A stretch of DNA of 43,102 nt from an uncultured Clostridia bacterium (GTDB lineage Bacteria > Bacillota > Clostridia > Oscillospirales > Acutalibacteraceae): assembly GCA_946500295.1 (NCBI GenBank), contig CAMMVF010000021.1, positions 1 to 43,102 of the forward strand, in the 5' to 3' direction. A program made the translations under genes and the position numbers. Below the pieces are notes generated by a model. That model made no database searches. It had not been told where the DNA came from and saw nothing but the letters and a program-made list of their open reading frames with translations. This document shows positions 16,311-24,937 of the stretch, piece by piece. Each line of letters opens with the position of its first letter. Position 1 is the first letter of the stretch.

Positions 16311-17594
16311 TCAATCCGCAAGCTCATTGAGAACCAGACCGGTGATGAGCTTGGGATAAAAATATGTAGATTTCTGAGGCATTTTATCTCCTGCGGCGGC
16401 TACGTCGCGAATTTCGGTTACTCTGGTCGGGTTCATAATAAAGGCGCAGCAGCTCTCGCCCTTAGACACGCTGCTTATTGCCTCCTCTATTTTCTTTGTG
16501 TAACTTAAATTTGTCTGATTAGCCATGTTTTCTTTAGTGATGCCAAAAATTCTCTCGAGAATTACGCTGTGGAGCACGGTGACGTCGAGCTTACGAGCAG
16601 GCTCGCTGAGATCCGGCTCAAGATGCTCCATTATGCTCCTGTCTTTAAACCTCAACAAATAATACTCGTTGCCTCCGCAGTACATCACAAAGGCTGTTGC
16701 GCCGTTTTGGTACTCAGCTGCGAGAGCATCCTCTATGGTATTGATATCCTCGTGACGCTCGATTTCAAAATACTTCTCGCACCCCGAAAGAACAAGCTCG
16801 GGATTAAACACATTCAGGCTGTGTACAAGTCTGTGAGTTGGCAGCACCACAAGCCCCGGATGCTCAATATCGACAAGCATCATCATAATATAATCCTGAG
16901 GATCTCCGGGCTTTGAAATTCCGTTTTTACGGCAGTAATTTCTGTAGTTTAACGCAGTCTCATAGCGGTGGTGACCGTCAGCGATATAAAGCTTTCTGTC
17001 ATCAAAATCTGCACAGATTGACTTTATCTGAGCCGGGTCGGTGACTCTCCACAGTCTGTTTATGATCCCGTCGAAAGACTCAAAGCTTAAGTCGGGCTCC
17101 CTCACTGAGAGAAAGTCAAGCTTGCCGGTGGTAACGTGCTCATCGTCCATATAAAGCGAATAAATCTGACTGAAGTTGCAGTTTGTCGCCTTCATCAGCT
17201 CAAATCTGTCCTCCTTAGCCTTTGACAGGGTGTATTCATGCGGCAGCACCACGCCTTTTTCAAACTCCTCCAGCTTGACAAGGCAGATAAAGCCCTTGAC
17301 CTTGTGAACGACTCCGCGAGCCTGAAATTCCTGCTCATATATATAAATCGAGTCCTCGGTATCCCTTTTGAGAATACCCTTTTGCTTCATCTCGTCATAA
17401 AGCCTTTTTGCCCCAACGTAGGCATTGCTGCCTTTTGGAAGCTCAAGACGGACTATATTGTTTTCATTTTGTTCTATATATAAATCTCTCTCTTTGTCAC
17501 TTATAATATCGTACGGCGGACAGACCAGCCTACTGATGTCGCCTGCGATTTCTGTATTGAAACGAACTGCTCTAAAAGGTTTTACCATTGCCAT
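16311..17594 (-). CDS. DUF1015 family protein
   Basis: A 427-residue DUF1015 protein. The N-terminus (VKPFRAVRFN, then CPPYDIIS) and the central motif YIADGHHRYETALNYR are the family signature. DUF1015 is distantly related to ParB/SbnI-type folds; some relatives are free-serine kinases, but this member's reaction is unknown. I chose ATG 17592-17594 with GAGGAG eight bases before it; another ATG two codons on is possible. It heads the group DUF1015-holB-ricT with short gaps. Confidence 0.9.
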   Translation of the reverse strand: MAMVKPFRAVRFNTEIAGDISRLVCPPYDIISDKERDLYIEQNENNIVRLELPKGSNAYVGAKRLYDEMKQKGILKRDTEDSIYIYEQEFQARGVVHKVKGFICLVKLEEFEKGVVLPHEYTLSKAKEDRFELMKATNCNFSQIYSLYMDDEHVTTGKLDFLSVREPDLSFESFDGIINRLWRVTDPAQIKSICADFDDRKLYIADGHHRYETALNYRNYCRKNGISKPGDPQDYIMMMLVDIEHPGLVVLPTHRLVHSLNVFNPELVLSGCEKYFEIERHEDINTIEDALAAEYQNGATAFVMYCGGNEYYLLRFKDRSIMEHLEPDLSEPARKLDVTVLHSVILERIFGITKENMANQTNLSYTKKIEEAISSVSKGESCCAFIMNPTRVTEIRDVAAAGDKMPQKSTYFYPKLITGLVLNELAD

Positions 17595-18032
17595 AAGATC
17601 ATCTCCTCGCAGTTGCGCCGCTCCGAGCATATATGAGCTCGGCTCGACTGTAAATCTACTCTTGATTTAAATCTTCGCCTGTGTGACAAGCTCGTTTGAT
17701 CACTGGGGCTGTCGCATTAACAGCCTCTTGCAGGGGAAAGCCTCTCTTGCAGGCTTTCCCCTCTTTTTCGCCACAGGCGAAAAATTCACCCCTTGCCGAG
17801 CGCTTTAAGCGAGGGGATTTCGCTGCCTGCGGGCAGCGACCAAAGGCTCTGCCTTTGGAATCCGCAAGCCTTTAAAAAGGCTTGACCTAAACTTTACCCC
17901 TACGTTTTACTGCTCTGCGTTTGTTATAATTGATTCCTAGCTATAATTTCAGAGTTTTCCGTTACTTATCAACTTTTTAATTCAACAGCCCCAGTTTTAC
18001 TTTTCAATTATTAAATAATTGCTTTTATAAAG
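17595..18032. repeat. Intergenic hairpin cassette with inverted 39-bp repeat
   Basis: No gene is visible. It contains the second copy of the 39-bp dispersed repeat (17665-17703, inverted relative to 10331-10369). A row of small hairpins follows: ggggaaagcct / aggctttcccc with a TCTTTTT tail (17734-17767), cgctgcc / gggcagcg (17821-17838), ccaaaggc / gcctttgg (17840-17858) and aagccttt / aaaggctt (17868-17885). The words tggggctgt (17703) and acagcccca (about 17984) bracket it in inverted orientation. Confidence 0.7.
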
Positions 18033-18953
18033 TTATTCATCAATAGATTTATACATCTGAATAAGGGTTGCTCTCTTAACCATCTTTCCTCCGTAGAATA
18101 CCAGCTCGTTTTCGTCTCCCTCTAAAATTGCGGGGTCGATGGGGTTTTCCTCGAACTGTCTTTTTAAAAGCTCCTGACGGCTCATACCCTCAGTAGGCTT
18201 ATCCTTGAGGTTATCGTCAGAAATGACCATTTCCTCAACCGAGGGATACAAAATGGCGTTGACAAAGTACGAAACCGTCGCCGGAAGAATAAACACCAGC
18301 AAAAACAGCACGAACAGCAAAGCGCCCAGATAACTGCCCATCAGTGAAAACAGCGCCGTAACTATGGCTATGCAGCAAAGCACCGAGAGCGAAGCCAAAA
18401 GACATTTTGGAAGCTCCCCTATCGCCATTAACGCTGCGTTTTTATAGATATGCTTAAACTTCACATCAACCGTGACTGTAATCAGCGGAATGAAGAAGAA
18501 GCAGAACACCGTAAATACGGTCACTGCTACGCACAGCCCGAAAACTATATACATAGCCGCATTGTACTGAGCGGCACTATAGTAAAAGGTGTCCGCAAAA
18601 TAATCCATTAAAGCGACTATGTAGAATATTACTCCGTGCAGTATCGAGTATTTCAGGTTAGCCTTAACGCCCTTAAAAAATGCAGATATACCCTTTACTT
18701 CCTTACCTATAGCTATATCCTTTGTCACCTTGCACAGCCCGCAGTAAAACGGCGTAAGCAATAAAATCGGTAAAAACTCAATAATTACAACCGTAGTTGC
18801 AAATCTCTGAATTAACCATACAATAGCAAAGGAGATGAGCATAGGTATAGCAAACATCAAATTTGCAAGTATGAGTTGGGGTAAATTGCGAAAAAATTTC
18901 TGGAAAATACCCGAGTATCTTCCGATTATCTTACTTTTCTTTTTTGTTTTCAT
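18033..18953 (-). CDS. YesL-like (DUF624) membrane protein
   Basis: A 306-residue integral membrane protein with about six hydrophobic segments, in a layout like YesL/DUF624 proteins. These are often found with sugar uptake genes and have no defined function. A charged N-terminus (KTKKKSK) is followed by segments near 30-50, 58-72, 105-125, 135-160, 185-210 and 212-240, then a hydrophilic tail of about 60 residues ending in YKSIDE. AGGAAAG lies before the ATG. It stands alone between the hairpin cassette and the SpoIIM-like gene. The family call is by overall pattern and only moderately sure. Confidence 0.6.
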   Translation of the reverse strand: MKTKKKSKIIGRYSGIFQKFFRNLPQLILANLMFAIPMLISFAIVWLIQRFATTVVIIEFLPILLLTPFYCGLCKVTKDIAIGKEVKGISAFFKGVKANLKYSILHGVIFYIVALMDYFADTFYYSAAQYNAAMYIVFGLCVAVTVFTVFCFFFIPLITVTVDVKFKHIYKNAALMAIGELPKCLLASLSVLCCIAIVTALFSLMGSYLGALLFVLFLLVFILPATVSYFVNAILYPSVEEMVISDDNLKDKPTEGMSRQELLKRQFEENPIDPAILEGDENELVFYGGKMVKRATLIQMYKSIDE

Positions 18954-19006
18954 TTTCTTTCCTCTCAGGTCTTTGTTAAATATGCTGAGTTTATTTTATC
19001 ACAACC

Positions 19007-19660
19007 TCAGTTAAATGTAAACATATGAGAGAAAAATGCAGTAAATAGAACATCGGCTATGGCGGCGCCCGCAGTCAGTATTAAAATCCCGCCGCTTCGA
19101 TGAGTAAACTCAATCAGCGCAGGCTTATCAGTAGCTTCATTACGCTTAAGAGGCGAAAAAAACGCCCACAACCGTCCAGAATAAACAAAGGACCGCTTGC
19201 ATTGCAGCAAAAGAGAAAATGAAGAGAGAAAAAGCCCCGGTAACATAACTATAACGTAAAACACCGCTCCCTGAAAGGAGTAAACGCTGAACAGATACCC
19301 GGCACAAAGCCCTGCGCCTATCCCCTTGATAAAGATAACGGCAGGCAGTCCCACTGTGCCCCACAAACTCAGTCCGAGCAGCACAGCCGCTATGTAAAAC
19401 AAGAAGTAAGCGCACATTGAAGCCTTAAAACCGTCAAAAAGGCTTTGGCTTATCCTGCCCTTAAAGTTGCTTATGAATATAAAATCCAAATCTTTAAGAA
19501 GCTGCTCGTCCCCATACTGTGCCAAAATACAGCCGCAGACTATCCCTCCAATCAAAAACATAGTTAAAAAACCGGTAAGCCCGTACTTCTTTAAATAATA
19601 GGATATTTCCTTTGGCAGTCTGCTCCCGCCCTGTTTTGAGATAAAAAGCAACCCCTTCAT
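19007..19660 (-). CDS. SpoIIM-family membrane protein
   Basis: A 217-residue membrane protein resembling stage II sporulation protein M, which in sporulating Firmicutes joins SpoIID and SpoIIP in engulfment. Marks are the N-terminal segment (LTMFLIGGIVCGCILA), the outward part ending SLFDGFKASM, FIKGIGAGLCAGYLFSVY and a last membrane helix. The first codon of the longer frame is GTG; ATG at 19658-19660 has AGG six bases upstream and is preferred. It is the only sporulation-like structural gene here, so it does not prove the organism sporulates. Homologues also occur in non-sporulating bacteria. Confidence 0.75.
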   Translation of the reverse strand: MKGLLFISKQGGSRLPKEISYYLKKYGLTGFLTMFLIGGIVCGCILAQYGDEQLLKDLDFIFISNFKGRISQSLFDGFKASMCAYFLFYIAAVLLGLSLWGTVGLPAVIFIKGIGAGLCAGYLFSVYSFQGAVFYVIVMLPGLFLSSFSLLLQCKRSFVYSGRLWAFFSPLKRNEATDKPALIEFTHRSGGILILTAGAAIADVLFTAFFSHMFTFN

Positions 19661-19772
19661 TTTCACCTGTCCTTTTACTGTTTTTGTATCTTGTAAAGGA
19701 TATGAAATGAAGGGGTAGAATATGAAAACTATATTGAGTGCTATTTAAATCACATACAAACAGAATTTAGAA

Positions 19773-20576
19773 TTATTCTCCGCTCAGCTCAACCGCTCTG
19801 CGGGTACAGGCGTCCATAGCGTCCTTTATAATCTGCTCCGTATCGTTTTGATAGAACACATCAAGCGCCTTTAAGGTCGTTCCTCCGGGTGAAGACACCT
19901 TTTTTATAAGAGTTTGAACATCGTCGCCGCTTTTTAAAAGCATCTCTGCGCTGCCTTTCATCGTAGCGCAGATAAGCTCCATTGCAGTTTGTGAATCTAT
20001 TCCCTGCTCGACAGCATATTCCTGCATAGCCTTGGCAAAAAGGTAGAAATAAGCCGGGCTTGAACCGTTGACAGAGATAACTGCGTTCATCTTGTCCTCT
20101 GTAATCACAGCAGTGATACCGCTGTTTTCAAACATCGACTTAACAGTCTCAAAATCCTCGTCGGTCACATTATCGGTCTTGCTCAGGGCAGTGGCTCCGC
20201 ACCCCAGCAAGAGTGGTGTATTCGGCATTACACGCACGCAGGGGCAGTCAACGCCCAAACCCTTACGCAGGAAATCGGTGCTCACGCCAGCCGCAATAGA
20301 AACTATGACCTTACTCTCGTCACACTCAGCCTTTACAGCGTCTAGAACATCGGGCAGCTGCTGAGGCTTAACTGCAAATACTATATAGTCACACTCCTTC
20401 ATCAGTTCACTGCTATCCGAGCAAACTTCAATTCCCTTTTCAGCCATTACCCTGCACTTGTCCTCGTCCAAATCATAAACGCAAAGTACACTCGGGTCGG
20501 TTCCTGCCGAGAGCATACCGTTTATTATAGCCGTAGCCATATTTCCCGCTCCAATAAAGCCTGTTTTCTTACTCAT
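19773..20576 (-). CDS. proC: Pyrroline-5-carboxylate reductase
   Basis: A 267-residue cytosolic enzyme that reduces pyrroline-5-carboxylate to proline with NAD(P)H, the last step of proline synthesis. The Rossmann motif GFIGAGNMATAI is at the N-terminus. The C-terminal dimer domain has SVNGSSPAYFYLF and the signature SSPGGTTLKALDVF. The length is normal. GGGGGATAATC lies before the ATG at 20574-20576; the longer upstream frame has no ribosome binding site. No proA or proB is adjacent. Confidence 0.97.
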   Translation of the reverse strand: MSKKTGFIGAGNMATAIINGMLSAGTDPSVLCVYDLDEDKCRVMAEKGIEVCSDSSELMKECDYIVFAVKPQQLPDVLDAVKAECDESKVIVSIAAGVSTDFLRKGLGVDCPCVRVMPNTPLLLGCGATALSKTDNVTDEDFETVKSMFENSGITAVITEDKMNAVISVNGSSPAYFYLFAKAMQEYAVEQGIDSQTAMELICATMKGSAEMLLKSGDDVQTLIKKVSSPGGTTLKALDVFYQNDTEQIIKDAMDACTRRAVELSGE

Positions 20577-20700
20577 GATTATCCCCCTTATATTTACTTT
20601 AATAATTATATCAAATACCTGCTGTCCGGGCAAGAGGAGTGGTGCTGTTCATTCCTCGCTCGGTAACAGCTTATAATTTTAGCTTTGTAATGTAAAATGA

Positions 20701-20725
20701 CTGTATCAAGATTGACCCGATACAG
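20701..20725. terminator. Hairpin after the S-component-like gene
   Basis: The arms ctgtatc and gatacag lie immediately after the minus-strand stop at 20730. The sequence is related to the terminator at 12866-12906 (shared ctgtatcaa). T-rich sequence lies on both sides. Confidence 0.6.
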
Positions 20726-20729
20726 CCTT

Positions 20730-21272
20730 TTACAAATTCTTTTTAAATATCTTTTTTCTCCAAACGCCTACATAAGCGCTTATTACCTTTGTCAAGGCAT
20801 AGTCATAGATTACAAAAATTATAATCCCGATTATTAAAAGCACCCACGGAAGATATACACCAAATAAAGTAAAACTGTCCTGAGGAATTCCTAAAACATA
20901 TATTGAGATAAAGAACACTGCAATCATACAAAGTGAAAATGTCAAAATCTTTACTAGATAGCATAACGGCTTTTTCAGCTTATCCTCATACACAGCCTTA
21001 AGTATAGGATAAAAACCGAAAAAAGCGGTAAAGCACAGCGCCATCTCCTTATCCGATACTATCATAAATGACAAAAGCGAGACTGCAACATAGGAACACA
21101 GCGCCCAACCCTTACCAACTTCTATAACCACAGGAATCAGCATTACCCCCGCAAGCGCAGGACAAGCGTAGGTAGCAGTGGGAATAAGGTAGGACAGAAG
21201 CATAGATACCAAGGCCAAGGCGGAAAACACTCCGCCGAGCGCCATTTTATAACTTGCACTGCGTTTTTTCAT
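20730..21272 (-). CDS. ECF-transporter S-component-like membrane protein
   Basis: A 180-residue hydrophobic protein with five or six membrane segments. After KKRSASYKMALGGVFSALAL, the start typical of substrate-binding S-components of ECF transporters, comes a short hydrophilic loop and repeated helices. No vitamin-specific motif is visible, so the substrate cannot be named, and no A/T components are nearby. I chose ATG 21270-21272 with AGGGGGG seven bases upstream; the longer frame runs into the J-domain gene region. It follows the J-domain gene by 50 bases and may share its transcript. Confidence 0.65.
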   Translation of the reverse strand: MKKRSASYKMALGGVFSALALVSMLLSYLIPTATYACPALAGVMLIPVVIEVGKGWALCSYVAVSLLSFMIVSDKEMALCFTAFFGFYPILKAVYEDKLKKPLCYLVKILTFSLCMIAVFFISIYVLGIPQDSFTLFGVYLPWVLLIIGIIIFVIYDYALTKVISAYVGVWRKKIFKKNL

Positions 21273-21322
21273 CTTATCCCCCCTTATGTCAGAAAGCAGA
21301 AAATTGTCCGTCACTCGGCATA

Positions 21323-21940
21323 TCAGCAGCAGGCTATCAAGTCGCCGCCCATACACTCACAGCAGGTATCAGCACAGCAAAGACCGGTGCAAATGTCACA
21401 ACCGGAGCAGCCCGGCGCCTGTTGGGGCTGGTTTGTATTATAGCCCCCGTAATAACCGCCTCTGCGGTTTTGCGCATAGTTGAGGGCATTGCGGTACTCC
21501 TGATTTGTCGGATCCATATTACATGCCGTTTGAAAGCAGTTGTAGGCATCCTGAGTCCAGCCCTTTTTAAGCAAAACAGTACCCTTGAGAAAATACCACT
21601 CCGCCTCTCTTCTCTGTACCGGAACCCCATCAAGAATCTGCTCGGCGTCAGCTGTTCTGCCGTTTTTAATCATCTGTCTTACATCGCTGTATCTCGATGA
21701 ACCTGTCGCCCCTGCAGCCGAGCCGCCTGTAGCTGTACTTCCCCTTCCTCGGCGTGAGTTCATTATTGTGTCATAAGCCTCATTGACCTCCTTCATCTTC
21801 TCGGAAGCTACGTCCGCAAGCGGTGAGTCAGTGTAGTTATCAGGGTGATATTTTTTTGCCAGCTTTCTATATGCAGCCTTAATCTCGTCATCTGTAGCAG
21901 ACGGAGAAACTCCAAGCACCTCATAGGGATTATTTGCCAT
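21323..21940 (-). CDS. J-domain protein with TPR-like region and Cys-rich tail
   Basis: A 205-residue protein. Residues 1-62 are a J domain with the HPD motif at 32-34, which stimulates DnaK-type chaperones. A Gly/Ser linker leads to a helical repeat (about 85-155; [19 protein letters not shown] looks like a TPR unit). The last 30 residues carry ten cysteines in pairs (for example GLCC, DTCCEC), suggesting metal binding or palmitoyl-like membrane attachment. It differs from DnaJ itself, which has a zinc-finger region in the middle. It lies 24 bases downstream of the DUF5685 gene on the same strand. The client is unknown. Confidence 0.88.
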   Translation of the reverse strand: MANNPYEVLGVSPSATDDEIKAAYRKLAKKYHPDNYTDSPLADVASEKMKEVNEAYDTIMNSRRGRGSTATGGSAAGATGSSRYSDVRQMIKNGRTADAEQILDGVPVQRREAEWYFLKGTVLLKKGWTQDAYNCFQTACNMDPTNQEYRNALNYAQNRRGGYYGGYNTNQPQQAPGCSGCDICTGLCCADTCCECMGGDLIACC

Positions 21941-21964
21941 ACTTAAGCTCCTTTTTCCATCTCG

Positions 21965-22873
21965 TTATTTATTAATAGAAGTATTATTAGATTTATTTTT
22001 ACATTTTTCATTGATTTTATCAAACAGCACATACTTCTGCATAGAAGTAATGCCATTGGTGACAATGTTTTCAAGTATTCTCTGATTACCCTTTAAATCA
22101 ATCAAATCATAAGAAAGCAACAGCATATGAGCTGCTTCGTTGATTACATTATTCATCAATTCGGCAACAGCGGCTTTATCGTAACCCTCTTTTATCCTAT
22201 ATTCATTGACAAAGGGATTAAATCCTCCGGATTTCAGGTCATCCTCCAAGTCGTCGGCTGCATCAATTAAATATATCCATTTTCCCAAATAGTAACCGAA
22301 GCTTTTAAGCACCCTGATCTGAGTCTCATTAGAAGCAAGCCGTTCGGCAATTTTCGACAGTGCCTCGCTGCTGGGGTGCGCCGCTTTATCTATACCGCAG
22401 GCGGGATCTGATTCGACGTCAAACTGCGCCTTCATCATCAAGGAAAAAATTTTATCAAAATCATTATAGCCGTACTTCAGCAGCTTTTTTCTCCATCGTG
22501 ATGCGAATGGACGGATGAGTCTGATTGCGAGCCTTTTGAAAAATCCGCTGTCCGTCCTGTCGTCGTCGAGTTTATAGTAAAAAGAGGCAACCGACAGCGC
22601 TGCGGCATCATCAAGCGAAAGACTTTCGGTGCAGCAGTAATTGCATTTTTTCATCGGGTTGACCTTGCATCGTCCCTGAGTATATGAGTTACACTCGCCT
22701 CTTACAGACATTGCTAAAATAGCGTAAAACGTGGCGTCATAGCTCAAAATAAGGCTTGCTGCCACTCCATACCGCCTGCCAAGCCATTTACACAGGCTGC
22801 AATATACGGCCTTGTAAGCATCATAATCCTTGATGAGCAGTTCGGGCTTTTGCGGTCTCACATAGCCAAACAA
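21965..22873 (-). CDS. DUF5685 family protein
   Basis: A 302-residue protein of the DUF5685 family, common in Clostridia and without known function. Members begin MFGYVRP, so I chose the TTG at 22871-22873 (second residue Phe), which also has GGGAG eight bases upstream. Two cysteine groups stand out: YCSLCKWLG (about 27-35) and GRCKVNPMKKCNYCC (about 66-80). A helical C-terminal half contains LIDAADDLEDD and GGFNPF, reminiscent of the aspartate-rich motif of prenyl-synthase folds. The conserved neighbour is the J-domain gene, 24 bases on. Likely cytoplasmic. Confidence 0.8.
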   Translation of the reverse strand: MFGYVRPQKPELLIKDYDAYKAVYCSLCKWLGRRYGVAASLILSYDATFYAILAMSVRGECNSYTQGRCKVNPMKKCNYCCTESLSLDDAAALSVASFYYKLDDDRTDSGFFKRLAIRLIRPFASRWRKKLLKYGYNDFDKIFSLMMKAQFDVESDPACGIDKAAHPSSEALSKIAERLASNETQIRVLKSFGYYLGKWIYLIDAADDLEDDLKSGGFNPFVNEYRIKEGYDKAAVAELMNNVINEAAHMLLLSYDLIDLKGNQRILENIVTNGITSMQKYVLFDKINEKCKNKSNNTSINK

Positions 22874-22981
22874 ATGCAAAACTCCCCCTTAGCCCCTAGT
22901 ATCAAAGCTTATTTTACAATAAGAAGTTGCTATATGAATTAACTAATTGTAAATTTTTGCGTTCGCTGCGTATGAATGAGG

Positions 22982-23010
22982 TTGAAAATTTACTATACAG
23001 GCTATATAAT
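22982..23010 (+). promoter_or_regulatory. Promoter of the HAD hydrolase gene
   Basis: TTGAAA (22982-22987) and TATAAT (23005-23010) are separated by 17 bases, 30 bases before the start codon at 23041. Confidence 0.8.
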
Positions 23011-23040
23011 CAATGTAACAATATATCGAACGGAGATAAA

Positions 23041-23616
23041 ATGAACGCATACGATTTTGATAAGACTATATATAAAAATGATTCCACGGCTGATTTTTAT
23101 TTTTTCTGCATCAAAAAGCACCCGGCTCTTTTTTTTACCCTGTTTAACACCTTGTTTTGTGCCATTAGGTACTATATCTTTAAGTCTGGCAGCAAAACTC
23201 AATTCAAGCAGGGAATGTACTCTTTTTTTAAAAAAATTGACGCCGAATCCCTGGCTGAGGAATTTTGGGAGAAACATATCGGTGGTATAAAGAAGTTTTA
23301 TTTAAAGCAACAACGGGAAGATGACGTAATTATTTCCGCATCTCCGGAGTTTTTGCTTTCTCCTGTCTGTCACAAGCTTAAGATAAAAAACCTCATTGCT
23401 TCCAAAGTAGACCCAAAAACAGGACATTATACTGGGGAGAACTGCCACGGAAAGGAGAAGGTCAGACGGTTTTATGAGCGTTTCCCCGAAGGAAGAATCG
23501 ACAGATTTTATTCAGACTCCCACAGCGATGATCCGTTGGCGGAGATTGCAAAGGAGAGCTTCATGGTAAAAGGAGAGAGTTTGAGCAAGTGGAACGAAGG
23601 ACATCAATGTAAGTGA
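23041..23616 (+). CDS. HAD-superfamily phosphatase (HAD-IB type)
   Basis: A 191-residue HAD hydrolase. The N-terminal YDFDKTIY gives the nucleophile Asp5 and Asp7 (DxDxT). Ser in IISASPEFL and the late Asp pair in YSDSHSDDPL complete the active site. Layout and length match the IB branch, which includes phosphoserine-phosphatase-like and CicA-like enzymes; the substrate is not known. ATG 23041 has CGGAG upstream, and a promoter lies 30 bases before it, which rules out the longer frame starting at 22927. It converges on icd with a shared terminator between. Confidence 0.88.
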   Translation: MNAYDFDKTIYKNDSTADFYFFCIKKHPALFFTLFNTLFCAIRYYIFKSGSKTQFKQGMYSFFKKIDAESLAEEFWEKHIGGIKKFYLKQQREDDVIISASPEFLLSPVCHKLKIKNLIASKVDPKTGHYTGENCHGKEKVRRFYERFPEGRIDRFYSDSHSDDPLAEIAKESFMVKGESLSKWNEGHQCK

Positions 23617-23642
23617 AGCTGTCAGGTGAATATGAAATCTAA

Positions 23643-23682
23643 AGGGCTGTCGCAGATGACTTTTTCATCTGCGACAGCCCTT
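23643..23682. terminator. Bidirectional terminator between HAD gene and icd
   Basis: A long perfect stem, agggctgtcgcagatga paired with tcatctgcgacagccct, with a short T-rich loop. It lies between the two convergent stop codons, with A/T runs on both sides. Confidence 0.9.
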
Positions 23683-23697
23683 AATTTACGATTTAGC

Positions 23698-24909
23698 TTA
23701 CATCATAGCAACCAAGCGGGTATTGACTTCCTGCAAAAATTCCTCTGTGTTTACCTTTCTCTTGTTCTCCAGCTTTGAAAGCAGATAGAGGTCGCCTGTC
23801 ATAACGCCGTCCTCGATAGTCTTGATTGTCGCTTTCTCAAGCTTGTCGGCAAACTCGCAAAGCTCAGGGGTGTTATCAAGCTCACCCCTCTTTCTCATAG
23901 CGCCTGTCCATGCAAATAAAGTAGCTACGCTGTTGGTTGAGGTCTCCTCACCCTTGAGGTGCTTATAATAATGCCTCTGGACTGTGCCGTGGGCAGCTTC
24001 ATACTCATATACTCCGTCCGGTGATACCAAAACCGAGGTCATCATTGCAAGGCTTCCGAAAGCGGTAGCAACCATGTCGCTCATTACATCTCCGTCATAA
24101 TTCTTGCAAGCCCAGATGTAGCCGCCCTCAGAACGAATTACTCTGGCTACTGCATCATCAATTAGGGTGTAGAAATACTCAATTCCGGCAGCGTCAAATT
24201 TTTCCTTGTACTCGCTTTCAAACACTTCATTAAATATGTCCTTGAAACGATGGTCATATTTCTTACTAATAGTATCTTTGGTAGCAAACCATACTGTCTG
24301 CTTGGTGTCAAGTGCATAATTAAAGCAGGAGCGAGCAAAAGAACGGATAGACTTGTCCATGTTGTGGATTCCCTGAATAATTCCGTCTGAATCAAAGTTA
24401 TGAATCAGCGTTCTCTCCTCGGTGCCGTCGGGCTTTGTAACACAAAGCTCCGCCTTGCTGCCGCCTTCAACTACCATTTCTGAATTTTTGTAAACATCGC
24501 CGTAAGCGTGACGGGCAATGCAAATAGGCTTTGTCCAGGTGGGGATGAAAGGAGTAATTCCCTTGACCAGAATAGGAGTTCTGAAAACAGTTCCGTCGAG
24601 AATGGCACGGATTGTGCCATTGGGGGATTTCCACATCTCCTTGAGGTTGTATTCTGTCATTCTCTCGGCGTTAGGTGTGATAGTAGCACATTTAACTGCT
24701 ACTCCGTATTTCTTCGTAGCCTCTGCGCTATCAAAGGTTACCTGGTCGTTGGTTTCGTTTCTGTGCTCAAGACCGAGGTCATAATACTCCGATTTTAAAT
24801 CAACGTAAGGGTAGATGAGAATATCCTTTATCATCTTCCAAATTATCCTTGTCATCTCGTCTCCGTCCATCTCGACAAGGGGGGTTTTCATCTGAATCTT
24901 ATCTGCCAT
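23698..24909 (-). CDS. icd: NADP-dependent isocitrate dehydrogenase (type II)
   Basis: A 403-residue enzyme that oxidatively decarboxylates isocitrate to 2-oxoglutarate. The sequence belongs to the group that includes eukaryotic NADP enzymes, not the E. coli type. It starts with [17 protein letters not shown], then has [11 protein letters not shown], the substrate-binding [16 protein letters not shown], and [19 protein letters not shown] near the coenzyme site. The length is normal. AAAGGAG lies eight bases before ATG 24907-24909. It follows acn by 28 bases, so together they turn citrate into 2-oxoglutarate. No citrate synthase is in the window. Confidence 0.97.
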   Translation of the reverse strand: MADKIQMKTPLVEMDGDEMTRIIWKMIKDILIYPYVDLKSEYYDLGLEHRNETNDQVTFDSAEATKKYGVAVKCATITPNAERMTEYNLKEMWKSPNGTIRAILDGTVFRTPILVKGITPFIPTWTKPICIARHAYGDVYKNSEMVVEGGSKAELCVTKPDGTEERTLIHNFDSDGIIQGIHNMDKSIRSFARSCFNYALDTKQTVWFATKDTISKKYDHRFKDIFNEVFESEYKEKFDAAGIEYFYTLIDDAVARVIRSEGGYIWACKNYDGDVMSDMVATAFGSLAMMTSVLVSPDGVYEYEAAHGTVQRHYYKHLKGEETSTNSVATLFAWTGAMRKRGELDNTPELCEFADKLEKATIKTIEDGVMTGDLYLLSKLENKRKVNTEEFLQEVNTRLVAMM

Positions 24910-24937
24910 TGGGCTCACTCCTTTAAATTTATATTAA

